From assembly GCF_016900655.1 (NCBI RefSeq), contig NZ_JACJKH010000014.1:1-64000 (forward strand): a DNA stretch of 64,000 bases, written 5' to 3'. Shown piece after piece: positions 1 to 8,441 of the stretch. Source of the DNA: Drancourtella massiliensis. Lineage in GTDB: Bacteria; Bacillota; Clostridia; Lachnospirales; Lachnospiraceae. Both the position numbers and the translations under genes were made by a program. The stretch's first letter is position 1, and every line of letters begins with the position of its first letter. A model generated the notes under the pieces. That model was not told where the DNA came from. It did not search any database and was given only the letters and a program-made list of their open reading frames with translations.

Positions 1-2
1 GA

Positions 3-70
3 AAGAGGCAGTTCCATAGAGAATTCAGACTTTGAAAAAGTCCGAATTCTCTGGGACTGCCTCTTCTTTT
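3..70. terminator. Long bidirectional terminator hairpin
   Basis: Inverted repeat with arms of about 28 bases: AAGAGGCAGT...AGAGAATTC on the left pairs with GAATTCTCT...TGCCTCTT on the right, loop around TGAAA, followed by CTTCTTTTC. It probably ends a gene lying left of the window. Confidence 0.8.
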
Positions 71-290
71 CATGGCAGGGGTTAAAAATCGGTATTAACC
101 GATAATCCCTTTTTTTGATTCGGTATTTGTAAAAAAAGAAGAAGGACTGTATAATGAGAATATAATTTACGAATGGGGGAAGTTATGAAACCACAAAGCA
201 TAACAGAGAGGCCAGGCACTGGGAAGATGGAACTGATTCGTAAATGGATGGGAAAATAACAGATTGAAAGAGTAGAAAGAGGGAGCAACA
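71..290. other. Intergenic stretch with a weak promoter and a doubtful 24-codon ORF
   Basis: A TATAAT at 150-155 has a poor TTTGTA 18 bp upstream. It is followed by a short reading frame, 185-259, starting MKPQSITERPGTGKM, after GGGGGAAGTT. I do not recognise the peptide. A conserved function cannot be argued from one sequence. Confidence 0.2.
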
Positions 291-620
291 ATGAGATTAT
301 GCATTGCATTACCTCCATGCAAAGTCTTGTAAGATCACATTGCATGGAGCGGAGTCAGGGTTTACTATGCCGGAGACTTTGACCCGGAGGGGCTTTTAAT
401 TGCACAAAAACTGAAACAGTATTACCGGGGAGATTTTATTTTCTGGCATATGACACGTCAGGATTATGAGAAGGCGATGTCGAAAGAAACGATCTCCGAA
501 AGGAGAATAAAAATGTTGGAGAAAATTACGGAACCACGGCTGCTTCCGGCAGTGGAACGAATGAGAGAAGAAAAAAAGGCAGGCTATCAGGAAAAACTGA
601 TTGGTTTGTACACAGATTAA
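291..620 (+). pseudogene. Relic of a Wadjet JetD-type (DUF2399/TIGR02679) C-terminus
   Basis: The frame ending at 620 encodes VYYAGDFDPEGLLIAQKLK, then a stretch containing DYEKAMSKE, RIKMLEKI, LLPAVERM and AGYQEKLI. This is the Toprim-like C-terminal part of DUF2399/TIGR02679 proteins, the JetD subunit of one Wadjet plasmid-defence type, where the GDFDPEGL acidic motif lies in the nuclease site. Only about 95 residues remain of a protein normally near 400. An in-frame TAA at 330-332 separates a short start (ATG at 291) from the conserved part, and no JetA, JetB or JetC gene is nearby. I read it as a remnant left by deletion of a defence locus. Family assignment is from motif memory. Confidence 0.6.
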
Positions 621-623
621 AGG

Positions 624-670
624 CAATAAGGCGCCGGTGCAGAGTTTTGCTCTGTTCCGGCGTCTTATTG
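624..670. terminator. Bidirectional terminator between the JetD relic and the selenoprotein candidate
   Basis: CAATAAGGCGCCGG pairs with CCGGCGTCTTATTG, and an inner GCAGAG/CTCTG stem extends it. It sits between two convergent reading frames. Confidence 0.7.
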
Positions 671-967
671 TCATGCGGAGTAAATGCCCTGTACGGTGAT
701 CTGCCGGAAAAACCGGGAGAGCCCAAGGGTTACGGTTTCTTCCACGCGCTGCGGGATCCTGCGGATCAGAATCTCCCCGAATTCGTGAGGGAAACTTAAG
801 AAATGCTCACGTTTTAGGACGGCTGTTTCTTCCGAATCGACAAACCTTGCCGATATATCCAGACGGGAGCCGCCTCATGTGTGGCACATCATTGGGGTAA
901 TCAGGATATTTTTATGATTGGATTTTTTCATATGCTCAATTAACCGTTCGTCAAGATGAAATTTCAT
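671..967 (-). CDS. Candidate selenoprotein, about 98 residues, in-frame UGA at codon 31
   Basis: From ATG at 967, preceded by an excellent AAAGGAGG, the frame runs 30 codons to UGA (875-877) and then stays open for 67 more codons to a UGA at 671-673, just before a terminator. The residues around the internal UGA read MMCHT-UGA-GGSRLD, a Cys-x-x-Sec-Gly-Gly arrangement typical of redox centres. Starting 20 nt after the UGA is an 8-bp hairpin with a GGU loop, within the geometry of bacterial SECIS elements. The frame after the UGA has normal coding character (PHEFGEILIRRIPQRVEE). It recalls the small CC/Se-motif (seleno)proteins of anaerobes; that link is from memory. The alternatives are a 30-residue peptide or a nonsense-mutated gene. 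Whether the genome encodes SelA/SelB/SelC is not visible here. Confidence 0.55.
836..854 (-). promoter_or_regulatory. Candidate bacterial SECIS hairpin
   Basis: In the transcript, AUCGGCAA-GGU-UUGUCGAU forms an eight-pair stem (one G-U) with a loop starting GG. The loop begins 28 nt after the UGA. Known bacterial SECIS elements lie about 16-37 nt downstream with a G in the first two loop positions. Confidence 0.5.
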
Positions 968-1053
968 GGTGGAATCCTCCTTTGCTTTTTCTGGCATTAT
1001 TATCTCAGATTTAAATGGAGAGTTCCGTGATGAAGTCACAGAAAGGGCAGAAA

Positions 1054-1090
1054 GGCCCTCCGGACTTTGCAATGCTGATCCGGAAGGCCT
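1054..1090 (-). terminator. Terminator after the CobW-type GTPase gene
   Basis: GGCCTTCCGGA...TCCGGAGGGCC hairpin just downstream of the stop at 1100 on the minus strand, followed by TTTCTGCCCTTTCTG. It implies the selenoprotein candidate has its own promoter. Confidence 0.55.
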
Positions 1091-1099
1091 CACATGAAA

Positions 1100-2008
1100 T
1101 TAAGAAGATTCTCGCAATTCTTTGATCAGTAGTTTGCGCAGTTCCCGGCGTTTGATTTTCGGGCCGATGAAAATACTCTTTGGCTGTTCGGTTTCGTCAA
1201 ATCCGGTGATGGTGTAACGGTCGTCCACCACATCAAAGCGGAAGAGACAGCCGCCGGCATCAATGAATCTCTTGGCCCGGCAGATCGTCCCGTAAGTACC
1301 GTGGATCAGCTGTTCCAGAAACCAGATCAGATGATTGGGACCGGGGAGTGAAATATCTGTAAGGCCGAGGGAGAGCAGGTTTGGAGTGTCCATCTGTTCG
1401 GGTGTGATAGAGTTCCCGCTCAGGTCCGTATGTAACAAGGTCTCCCACCAGGACAGCTCCATATGGCTGTAATGCTCTGCCTGGATTCGGGCGTCAGGAT
1501 TGACATCCCTGATTTTGGAAACCAGGTCATCCATCTCTTCCGGTGTATCAAAGTTGCGTTTGGAAATGACGATGGTCCCGGCTGCCTTTAACTGATCTTC
1601 AAAGATATCCCGGTAGTCCCGCATATAGTGGTCAAAGCAGTTGGCATCCACAATGGTAACGGGACTTAAAAGGGAAATCCGTTCATACTCGATCTGCTGG
1701 ATATTATGAATGACATTGGACAGTACGCCCACACCGGTCGGCTCTACAATGAGATATTCCGGATCGAGGGTGTTGGCGATGGTCAGGATGGAGGAGGCAA
1801 AGTCCGATTTCATGGAACAGCAGATACAGCCTTCTGTCAGTTCCCAGATGTTGATATCCTTCTCCTTATCTAAAAGTGTCTTGTCGATACCCACCTCTCC
1901 GTATTCATTTTCCATGACGACAAAATCTCGCTTTGTCTTCTGGGCCATTTCTTTAATAAACGTAGTTTTTCCGGCGCCGAGAAAGCCGGAAACGACAAGT
2001 ATCTTCAT
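1100..2008 (-). CDS. CobW/G3E-family metallochaperone GTPase
   Basis: A 302-residue protein of the G3E GTPase family. The P-loop GFLGAGKTT is at residues 8-16, and the family's metal-binding CxCC motif appears as GCICCS near residue 60. A switch-like ENEYGEVGID and a base-recognition SKRN in place of the usual NKxD are also visible. Such proteins deliver Zn, Co or Ni to target enzymes using GTP. The gene starts 20 bp after the dehydrogenase stop and is surely cotranscribed with it, so metal loading of that zinc enzyme is a reasonable guess, though unproven. The C-terminal CobW_C domain is divergent. Confidence 0.85.
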   Translation of the reverse strand: MKILVVSGFLGAGKTTFIKEMAQKTKRDFVVMENEYGEVGIDKTLLDKEKDINIWELTEGCICCSMKSDFASSILTIANTLDPEYLIVEPTGVGVLSNVIHNIQQIEYERISLLSPVTIVDANCFDHYMRDYRDIFEDQLKAAGTIVISKRNFDTPEEMDDLVSKIRDVNPDARIQAEHYSHMELSWWETLLHTDLSGNSITPEQMDTPNLLSLGLTDISLPGPNHLIWFLEQLIHGTYGTICRAKRFIDAGGCLFRFDVVDDRYTITGFDETEQPKSIFIGPKIKRRELRKLLIKELRESS

Positions 2009-2028
2009 AATATCCTCCGATTTTCTGG

Positions 2029-3090
2029 TTAGTCTTCGATTTTAACGACTGGTTTGATCAGATCCTTTGGCTTGTCTCTCATAAGGAAGAGTGCCTCTTC
2101 CAGATGTTCCCATCCGTCAAATACATGGGATACGAGCGGGTGTACATCCAGTTTGCCTGCGGAAACAAGTGCACCGAGTTTTTCCATGCGGAGACGTCCG
2201 CCTGGCATGAGACCGCCGTTGATCTGTTTGTGTCCCATGCCGACACCCCATTCAGCGCGCGGGATATTGACATAGGTGCCGCTTCCAAGATAGTTGACAT
2301 TACCGATCTTTCCGCCTGGTTTTAATGCTTTGACAGCGGATTCAAACGTTTCACAGCCGCCTCCTGCGACAATGACCTTGTCCACGCCTTTTCCGCCTGT
2401 CATGGCGAGAACCTGGTCTTCGATGCTTCCGTCTTTGTAACTGATAAAATCAACAGCGCCGTATCCTCTGGCCGCCTCTACGCAGACAGGTCTTGTGCCG
2501 ACTGCAATAATGCGGGATGCACCGCGCATATTGGCGCCGGCAACGGACATCAGTCCTACCGGGCCGATTCCGATAACGAGAACCGTGTCACCGAACTGAA
2601 CGTCGGCAAGTTCGACACCGTGGAATCCGGTCGGAACCATGTCGGAGAGCATACATGCGTCTACCGGATCGATATTGGACGGCAGAAGCGCAAGGTTTCC
2701 ATCTGCGTCATTGACATGGAAGAATTCAGAGAAGACGCCGTCTTTGAAGTTGGAGAATTTCCATCCTGCCAGCATTCCGCCGGAGTGCATGGAATATCCT
2801 GCCTGTGCTTCGAGAGAGTTCCAGTCCGGAGTGATGGCCGGAACCAGAACACGGTCACCTGGTTTGAAATCTTTGACAAGAGAGCCGACTTCTACAACTT
2901 CAGCACAGCATTCGTGGCCAAGAATCATGTTGTGGCGTTCTCCGATGGCACCTTCCCACAGCGTATGAACATCAGATGTGCAGATTGCGACAGCAAGTGG
3001 TTTACAGATCGCATCAAGCGGCCCGCATTCAGGGCGGTCTTTCTCAATCCAGCCGGATTCACCGATTTTCAGCATTGCATAGCCTTTCAT
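2029..3090 (-). CDS. NADP-type secondary-alcohol dehydrogenase, zinc dependent
   Basis: A 353-residue medium-chain dehydrogenase that aligns end to end with clostridial/Thermoanaerobacter isopropanol dehydrogenases (start MKGYAMLKIG, end KPKDLIKPVV). Catalytic zinc ligands are Cys37 and His59 with Glu60, plus an Asp in FHVNDAD near 150. The nucleotide fold carries GIGPVGLM, and the NADP-contacting segment GTRP replaces the usual GSRP. It interconverts secondary alcohols and ketones. The start is fixed by AGGAGGT about ten bases upstream. It is first in a minus-strand operon with the CobW-type GTPase. Confidence 0.9.
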   Translation of the reverse strand: MKGYAMLKIGESGWIEKDRPECGPLDAICKPLAVAICTSDVHTLWEGAIGERHNMILGHECCAEVVEVGSLVKDFKPGDRVLVPAITPDWNSLEAQAGYSMHSGGMLAGWKFSNFKDGVFSEFFHVNDADGNLALLPSNIDPVDACMLSDMVPTGFHGVELADVQFGDTVLVIGIGPVGLMSVAGANMRGASRIIAVGTRPVCVEAARGYGAVDFISYKDGSIEDQVLAMTGGKGVDKVIVAGGGCETFESAVKALKPGGKIGNVNYLGSGTYVNIPRAEWGVGMGHKQINGGLMPGGRLRMEKLGALVSAGKLDVHPLVSHVFDGWEHLEEALFLMRDKPKDLIKPVVKIED

Positions 3091-3149
3091 TTTACACTAC
3101 CTCCTTTTAGTTGAAAATTGATAAGTTAGATCTATCATATCGTGGATGG

Positions 3150-3400
3150 GACGGAAAAAGTGAAAAAATTTCTTTTCAAATTGTAAAAGTTCTATTAATA
3201 ACGTGAAAAATATGACAAGTTCTGACGAAAAAGGGAAATAAGAAGAAAGTGTTCTTCGATATCGTTTTCTAAGACAAGAGAAAATAAACTTTCATAAATA
3301 AAGTGAAAGAAAATTTACTTACATTTAACTAAAGAATGAAAGAAAACTTTACTTCGGATTGTTATGATTTCTAATGTAAAAAGCGTGAAAGTTTTCAGGA
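3150..3400. promoter_or_regulatory. Divergent control region with repeated TGAAAG elements
   Basis: The 320-bp gap between the dehydrogenase and the ECF operon holds several related motifs: TGAAAAAATTTC near 3161, GTGAAAAAT at 3203, CTTTCAT...GTGAAAG at 3289-3309, ATGAAAGAAAACTTTAC at 3336-3352 and GTGAAAGTTTTCAG at 3385-3398. The last lies between an extended -10 (TGTTATGAT, 3360-3368) and the ribosome binding site, a roadblock position. Candidate operators for the RpiR regulator at 8429; this is inference. Confidence 0.45.
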
Positions 3401-3410
3401 GGAAAAGAGA

Positions 3411-4262
3411 ATGGTTACGAAACAACAGACAGCGACACAGTCGCAGAAACTTATGATTTTTGTTCTTACGATGTCACTTTACGGTCTGGCTACGTTATTT
3501 ACAGAATTGATTCCGAAATTTCAGGTGGGAATTGTGGAATTTTCCGTAGAATATTTTCTGTTTATTCCGCTGGTTCTTGCGATTCTGTTTGATCCGATGT
3601 CAGCTGCACTCGGAGCGGCTACCGGAGAACTGGTATTCAGTGAGATCATGCTGGGACAGTTTGGCGGGCTTGGAGAGCTGGAAAAGTTTATTACAGTCAC
3701 AATCGGTGTCTATATTGCGGGAAGACTTGTGAGAAATCCGAAAAACCGGACAATGGTAGGAATTGCATCGATGACGGGTGTGATTTTACAGCAGCTTTTG
3801 GGAACGATTGTGGATATATTAAAGGTTCAGTTTGCGGTAACGGATTTTGAGGCGGTACCGGGACTCCCGGAAAGTGTATTTGCGACAGAAGGTTTTGCAT
3901 GCTTAAATGATATCCTGTTTTCAGGAATCCTGTTCTGCCTGCTTCCGACGATATTCCTTGTGCCAAGACTTTATGGGAAAATCGAGCCGCTTCTTGGCAT
4001 GCAGCCGAGGACAGAGGAAACAGCTCTGGGAGCAATCAATGCAAAAGTAGTGATCGGCGCGCTGGTGGCATTTGCGGCGGCGATCGGAGCGGAAATGCTG
4101 GCAGAGAGCGGCACTTCGATCATTGACTGGGAAGCAAGCTGGGCAGAGAGCGGTACCGCAGTGGCGGCAGGCATGGTTGTGGCAGCGGCACTTGCGGTTG
4201 TGATGCTTCTTGTGATGAAGAAAAAGGCGGAAGCGACAGATAACAAACTGGAAAATGCATAA
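3411..4262 (+). CDS. ECF transporter S component, substrate unknown
   Basis: A 283-residue membrane protein with about six hydrophobic segments (first near residues 15-35) and an Ala-rich C-terminal anchor ending in KKKAEATDNK. Size, hydrophobicity and position directly before EcfA and EcfT make it the substrate-binding S subunit of a dedicated ECF importer. I cannot assign it to a known vitamin family. The start follows AGGAGG with good spacing. Downstream hydrolases suggest a phosphorylated or polyol-like cargo rather than a standard vitamin; that is inference from context. Confidence 0.75.
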   Translation: MVTKQQTATQSQKLMIFVLTMSLYGLATLFTELIPKFQVGIVEFSVEYFLFIPLVLAILFDPMSAALGAATGELVFSEIMLGQFGGLGELEKFITVTIGVYIAGRLVRNPKNRTMVGIASMTGVILQQLLGTIVDILKVQFAVTDFEAVPGLPESVFATEGFACLNDILFSGILFCLLPTIFLVPRLYGKIEPLLGMQPRTEETALGAINAKVVIGALVAFAAAIGAEMLAESGTSIIDWEASWAESGTAVAAGMVVAAALAVVMLLVMKKKAEATDNKLENA

Positions 4263-4289
4263 GTATAAAAGGAAGCAGAAAAGACAGAT

Positions 4290-5984
4290 ATGAACAGTAT
4301 TGAAATCAAACACTTGACATTTGCTTATCCGGGAGCGGAGAAAAATACATTAAATGATGTAAACCTGGAAATTGAAAAGGGAGATTTTGCAGCGATTGTC
4401 GGTAACAATGGCTGCGGGAAATCGACATTATGCAAGACAATGAACGGGCTGATTCCACACTTTATCACCGGAACGTATTCCGGAAGTGTGGAGGCAGACG
4501 GGGTAAAGGTTCAGGATTCAGACATCGGAACTCTGGCAAGAAAAGTGGGATATGTCTATCAGGATTTCGAAAATCAGATCGTCCGGCCGACTGTGCTGGA
4601 CGATGCTTCCTATGCCTGCATGAATTATGCCATGCCGGATTATAAAGAGCGGGGAATGAAAGCACTGGCGCAGTGCGGGCTGGAAGGTAGAGAAAATGAG
4701 TATATCTGGCAGCTTTCCGGAGGGCAGACCCATCTGCTTGCACTGGCGGGCGTAGTATCTCTGGAACCGGAAGTACTGATTCTGGACGAACCGATTGCAC
4801 AGCTGGATCCTCATCATGCGGATCTGATTTATCAGATCTTAAAAAATCTGAATGAGAAGTATGGAAAAACAATTATTGTGATTGAACATCATACCGAGTA
4901 TATTGCGGAGTACTGTAAACATGTGATTCTGATGAAAGATGGGCATATGGAATGGAAGAAGCCGACAAAAGAAGCGTTATGCCGGGTAGAAGAACTCCAG
5001 TCCTGCAACATTTTTCCGCCTCAGGTGACACTGGCAGCCTACGAGATGGTCAAAAAACAGGTCATTCCAAAGCCGGACATGCTGCCGTCCAGCATGGAAG
5101 ATGGAATCCGGCTTCTGGGAGGTCTTGTATGCCAAAGAAGAGGTGATCGTGAAGGTGCTGTTATATCCGAAACTGAGACGATGGTGCAGTTTCGGGACGT
5201 TTCTGTCTCCTACCGGGCAGTGAAAGGCAAGGCAGCTCAAGTGTTTGGCGGACTGAATCTGGAAATTCACAGAGGGGAGAAGATCGCCCTGATTGGTTCC
5301 AACGGTGCCGGAAAGTCTACAATGATGAAAATGATGACCGGTCTTATAAAGCCGGCAAAAGGTGAGGTCCTCTTAAAGGGGAAATCCATCAAGGATACGA
5401 AGCCGGAACAGCTTTCCAGGTATGTATCTTTGGTGTACCAGAATCCGGAAGATATGTTTATCAAAGACTCCATTGAGTCAGATGTGGCGTTCGCCATGAA
5501 AGTCCGGAATGAATCGGACTGGGAAGAGAGGACGAAAGCACTTCTCGAGCGGTTCCGGCTCACGGAATTCAAGGACCGGGACGGACGGCTTTTATCCGGC
5601 GGACAGATGAGAAGGGCATCACTTGCCATCGGAATTGCCCTCAATCCTGAGATTCTGCTTCTGGATGAGCCGACGGCCAATCTGGATATTGCGACGAGAA
5701 AAGAGATTATGCGCACACTGAATGATATAAAAGAAATCACAGAGACAGTGATGATAGCGACGCACGATATGCAGCTTGTATGCGAGTGGGCGGAACGGAT
5801 CATTGTTCTGTGTCAGGGAGAAGTCATTGCGGACGGAACGAGAGATGAGATTTTCGGGGATATGGAAGTCGTAAAAAAATCCGGAATCCGACCACCGGAG
5901 ATTTTTACCCTTGGACAGGAGATTCAGTCGGACGCATTCTGTTACACAGTGGATGAATTTGTACAGGGATTTGGAGGAAACTAA
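4290..5984 (+). CDS. ECF transporter ATPase with two fused ABC domains
   Basis: A 564-residue protein holding both EcfA subunits in one chain. Domain 1 has GNNGCGKST, signature LSGGQTHLLALAG and VLILDEPIAQLDP. Domain 2 has GSNGAGKST (about residue 337), signature LLSGGQMRRASL and ILLLDEPTANLD. The first signature lacks the usual basic residue after GGQ, so the two sites may not be equivalent. It powers import through the S and T components encoded on either side. Start ATG 4290 lies 27 bp after the S-component stop. Confidence 0.9.
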   Translation: MNSIEIKHLTFAYPGAEKNTLNDVNLEIEKGDFAAIVGNNGCGKSTLCKTMNGLIPHFITGTYSGSVEADGVKVQDSDIGTLARKVGYVYQDFENQIVRPTVLDDASYACMNYAMPDYKERGMKALAQCGLEGRENEYIWQLSGGQTHLLALAGVVSLEPEVLILDEPIAQLDPHHADLIYQILKNLNEKYGKTIIVIEHHTEYIAEYCKHVILMKDGHMEWKKPTKEALCRVEELQSCNIFPPQVTLAAYEMVKKQVIPKPDMLPSSMEDGIRLLGGLVCQRRGDREGAVISETETMVQFRDVSVSYRAVKGKAAQVFGGLNLEIHRGEKIALIGSNGAGKSTMMKMMTGLIKPAKGEVLLKGKSIKDTKPEQLSRYVSLVYQNPEDMFIKDSIESDVAFAMKVRNESDWEERTKALLERFRLTEFKDRDGRLLSGGQMRRASLAIGIALNPEILLLDEPTANLDIATRKEIMRTLNDIKEITETVMIATHDMQLVCEWAERIIVLCQGEVIADGTRDEIFGDMEVVKKSGIRPPEIFTLGQEIQSDAFCYTVDEFVQGFGGN

Positions 5985-5985
5985 G

Positions 5986-6822
5986 ATGAGTGGAATGATG
6001 AAAAAGATGTCCGAGAACATTCTGGATAAGTTTTCCATGGATTTTCTGCGGAATCAGGTTCTGAAAAATGCGTATGGAAATGATGATACATTGATTGCAA
6101 AGACGGATCCGAGAGTGCTGCTCGTCTGGTATCTGTTTTTTGCTGTTGTACCATGGTTTATGAATGATCTGGTATTTCTGCTTGGATGCTTTCTCCTGGT
6201 GGCAGTGACCACGATCATGGCACGCGTGGCAGGACTGGTGCTGGTTTTATTCGGTCTCGGAGTGTTTTCGCAGACAGGATATCTGTTTGTTGTCTCGCTT
6301 CTTTTTGGAGGCAATACGGAGACAATTGTGCCGCTGCTTGTACTGACATTAAAGGTGGCAACAGTCTCACTGGCCTCGATTACCGTATTTTCCGGTCTGG
6401 ATCCGGACCGTCTGTCGAATGGGCTGATGTGGTATGGATGCCCGGAAAAGCTGTCCTTTTCCATTTCTTATGCATACCGGATGCTGCCGATGCTGATGGA
6501 GGAGTTTCAGAATGTGCTACTTTCTTACCGGTTGAGGGGAAACGCACCGGACAGCAAAGGCGTGATGGGAAAGATCCGTTATCTGATTTACCAGGTGAAG
6601 GTCATTATCCATTCCTTTTATCCGCTTATGCTTAATACGGCAAAACGGTCCAGAACTACAGTGGAAGCCCTGGAGATCAAAGGGTACCGCTATGCGGCGG
6701 TGAACAAAGAAATAAAGAAGATGAAATTATCTTCCTTAAAGGTGACGTACAATGACATGCTGTTCGCAGCGGTTTCGTTTTTGTGGATCGCGGTCGTTGT
6801 ACTGGTTATGGTAATGATATAG
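5986..6822 (+). CDS. ECF transporter transmembrane component EcfT
   Basis: A 278-residue membrane protein of the CbiQ/EcfT family, which couples the ATPases to the S component. Hydrophobic segments lie around residues 45-105 and 125-150, with a last one at the C-terminus. The two coupling-helix motifs are visible as SYRLRG and LEIKGY. ATG 5986 is chosen because GGAGGA lies eight bases upstream; a longer frame from 5911 would overlap the ATPase gene. Spacing to the ATPase stop is one base. Confidence 0.88.
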   Translation: MSGMMKKMSENILDKFSMDFLRNQVLKNAYGNDDTLIAKTDPRVLLVWYLFFAVVPWFMNDLVFLLGCFLLVAVTTIMARVAGLVLVLFGLGVFSQTGYLFVVSLLFGGNTETIVPLLVLTLKVATVSLASITVFSGLDPDRLSNGLMWYGCPEKLSFSISYAYRMLPMLMEEFQNVLLSYRLRGNAPDSKGVMGKIRYLIYQVKVIIHSFYPLMLNTAKRSRTTVEALEIKGYRYAAVNKEIKKMKLSSLKVTYNDMLFAAVSFLWIAVVVLVMVMI

Positions 6823-6831
6823 GAGGCGCAC

Positions 6832-7626
6832 ATGTATCTTGATTTTCACACCCACGGAAAACTGGCAAAAAAACTGCCGTTTTCTACGGTATACACTGAC
6901 TGGCTGTTTGGAGAGGCAAAGGACGCAGGACTGAATGCACTTTGCCTGACTGAACATTTTAACACCTTACAGTTTGATGAACTTTACGGCTATCTGATGA
7001 AAACATGCCGGAGGGACGGGGATACGCTCGTTACGGAAGGCGGGCTCCGGATTTTTGCCGGAATGGAGACAGATATTGCAGAAGGTGGTCATATTTTATC
7101 AATCGGGACGCCGGAGAATATTCTGGAACTGAACCGGAGACTGGAACCGAATAAGGAGAAAGGATCCTTTCTCACATTCGAAAAACTGATGAATTTGTTT
7201 GAGAAATATCCTATAATAGTAGGAGCAGGGCATCCGTTCCGGGAGGGAGGACATATTCCGGAACTTCCGATGGAACAGCTTGGCCGTTTCCATTTTCTGG
7301 ATCTTAACGGGAAGGATGTTGCGCAGGACCGGAAAGGTACCGAGGAAAAGACATACCGGCTCGGGAACAAGCTAGGGATCCCGGTGGTAAGCGGAAGCGA
7401 CACCCATCAGGCAGTTCAGTACGGATGCATTCGGACAAAATTTGAAAAAGAAATCATTACAGTAAGCGATCTTTATGCAGAGATGAAAAAAGGAGCGTAT
7501 GAGATTCTCATATCTGACAATGCTTCTTTCAAGGTCCGGACAGCAGGAATTTTGAAGAAAGCACTGAAAGAAATCGATGCCCTTGGCGGAAATTATGTGA
7601 ACGTGCTGGTGGAAAAGCAGGCGTAA
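6832..7626 (+). CDS. PHP-domain metal-dependent phosphoesterase
   Basis: A 264-residue PHP-family hydrolase. Metal-binding motifs run in order: DFHTHG near the N-terminus, LTEHF around residue 39, AGMETDI near 80, GAGHP around 131 and SGSDTH near 184. Relatives include histidinol phosphatase and nucleotide or phosphosugar phosphoesterases. It lies nine bases after ecfT and its stop overlaps the region leading into the inositol-monophosphatase-type gene, so it probably acts on the transporter's cargo or a derivative. The exact substrate cannot be read from the sequence. Confidence 0.82.
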   Translation: MYLDFHTHGKLAKKLPFSTVYTDWLFGEAKDAGLNALCLTEHFNTLQFDELYGYLMKTCRRDGDTLVTEGGLRIFAGMETDIAEGGHILSIGTPENILELNRRLEPNKEKGSFLTFEKLMNLFEKYPIIVGAGHPFREGGHIPELPMEQLGRFHFLDLNGKDVAQDRKGTEEKTYRLGNKLGIPVVSGSDTHQAVQYGCIRTKFEKEIITVSDLYAEMKKGAYEILISDNASFKVRTAGILKKALKEIDALGGNYVNVLVEKQA

Positions 7627-7670
7627 TGTTTTCGGACAGAGCACATCGAGCGGTTAGGAGAGACAGGGAA

Positions 7671-8441
7671 ATGGAAATGATATTTGAAAAAGCTGTTGAG
7701 ATTGTAAAGAAAAACGGGGCGGAGCTCACCGGAAGAGACGGGGCAGACACCATCCGGGAAAAAGGACGGACCGACTATGTAACAGAAGTGGACATCCGGG
7801 TACAACGGCAGATTTTTGCGGAGTTAAAAGAACTGGATCCAACAGCTCAGCTTCTTGGAGAAGAGAAAGAGAATGAGGGAATCGACCGGAAGGGGAGCAT
7901 CTGGATTCTGGATCCGGTGGACGGGACAACGAACCTGATCCATGATTTTCAGCACAGCACCATTTCTCTTGCTTATGCCAAAGGAGGAAAAATTCTGTTT
8001 GGAGTCGTCTATGATCCATTTCATGAAGAATGCTTTACTGCGGAACTCGGGAAAGGCGCATTTTTGAATGGAAAGCCGATTCAGGTAAGCAAAAAAGAAC
8101 AGCTTGGCGACTGCCTGACTGCCATAGGCACCTCACCAGGATGCCGGGAACACGCGGACGAAAATTTTGCCAGAATGAGGCGCATCTATGATCAGTGCCA
8201 GGATATACGAAGAATCGGGAGCGCGGCACTGGAACTTTCCTATGTGGCATGCGGGCGTCTGGATGGATTTTATGAAGAGAACCTGAAAATCTGGGACTAC
8301 GCGGCCGGAAGCCTTCTGGTCACAGAAGCAGGTGGAACGACAGTCATAGAGGGACCGGATACCATGGCATGCACACCAAAAATCCGGGAAGAATTTCAGA
8401 AACTACTTAAGATTACGGAGGAAGAAAGATGGAATGGCTGA
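7671..8441 (+). CDS. Inositol-monophosphatase-family phosphatase
   Basis: A 256-residue Mg-dependent phosphatase. The family's metal and catalytic motifs are present: GEEKEN, then DPVDGTTN near residue 80, and WDYAAGSLLVTEAGG near 203. ATG 7671 gives the usual length and follows AGGAG; ATG 7626, overlapping the previous stop, would add 15 residues. Family members act on inositol phosphates, fructose bisphosphate, PAP or other phosphosugars. Its place between PHP and RpiR genes suggests a catabolic step for the imported compound. Confidence 0.85.
   Translation: MEMIFEKAVEIVKKNGAELTGRDGADTIREKGRTDYVTEVDIRVQRQIFAELKELDPTAQLLGEEKENEGIDRKGSIWILDPVDGTTNLIHDFQHSTISLAYAKGGKILFGVVYDPFHEECFTAELGKGAFLNGKPIQVSKKEQLGDCLTAIGTSPGCREHADENFARMRRIYDQCQDIRRIGSAALELSYVACGRLDGFYEENLKIWDYAAGSLLVTEAGGTTVIEGPDTMACTPKIREEFQKLLKITEEERWNG

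Noticed and set aside
82-345. Minus-strand 87-codon frame
   Set aside because: No ribosome binding site and low-complexity translation; it covers the hairpin, promoter-like region and the JetD relic.
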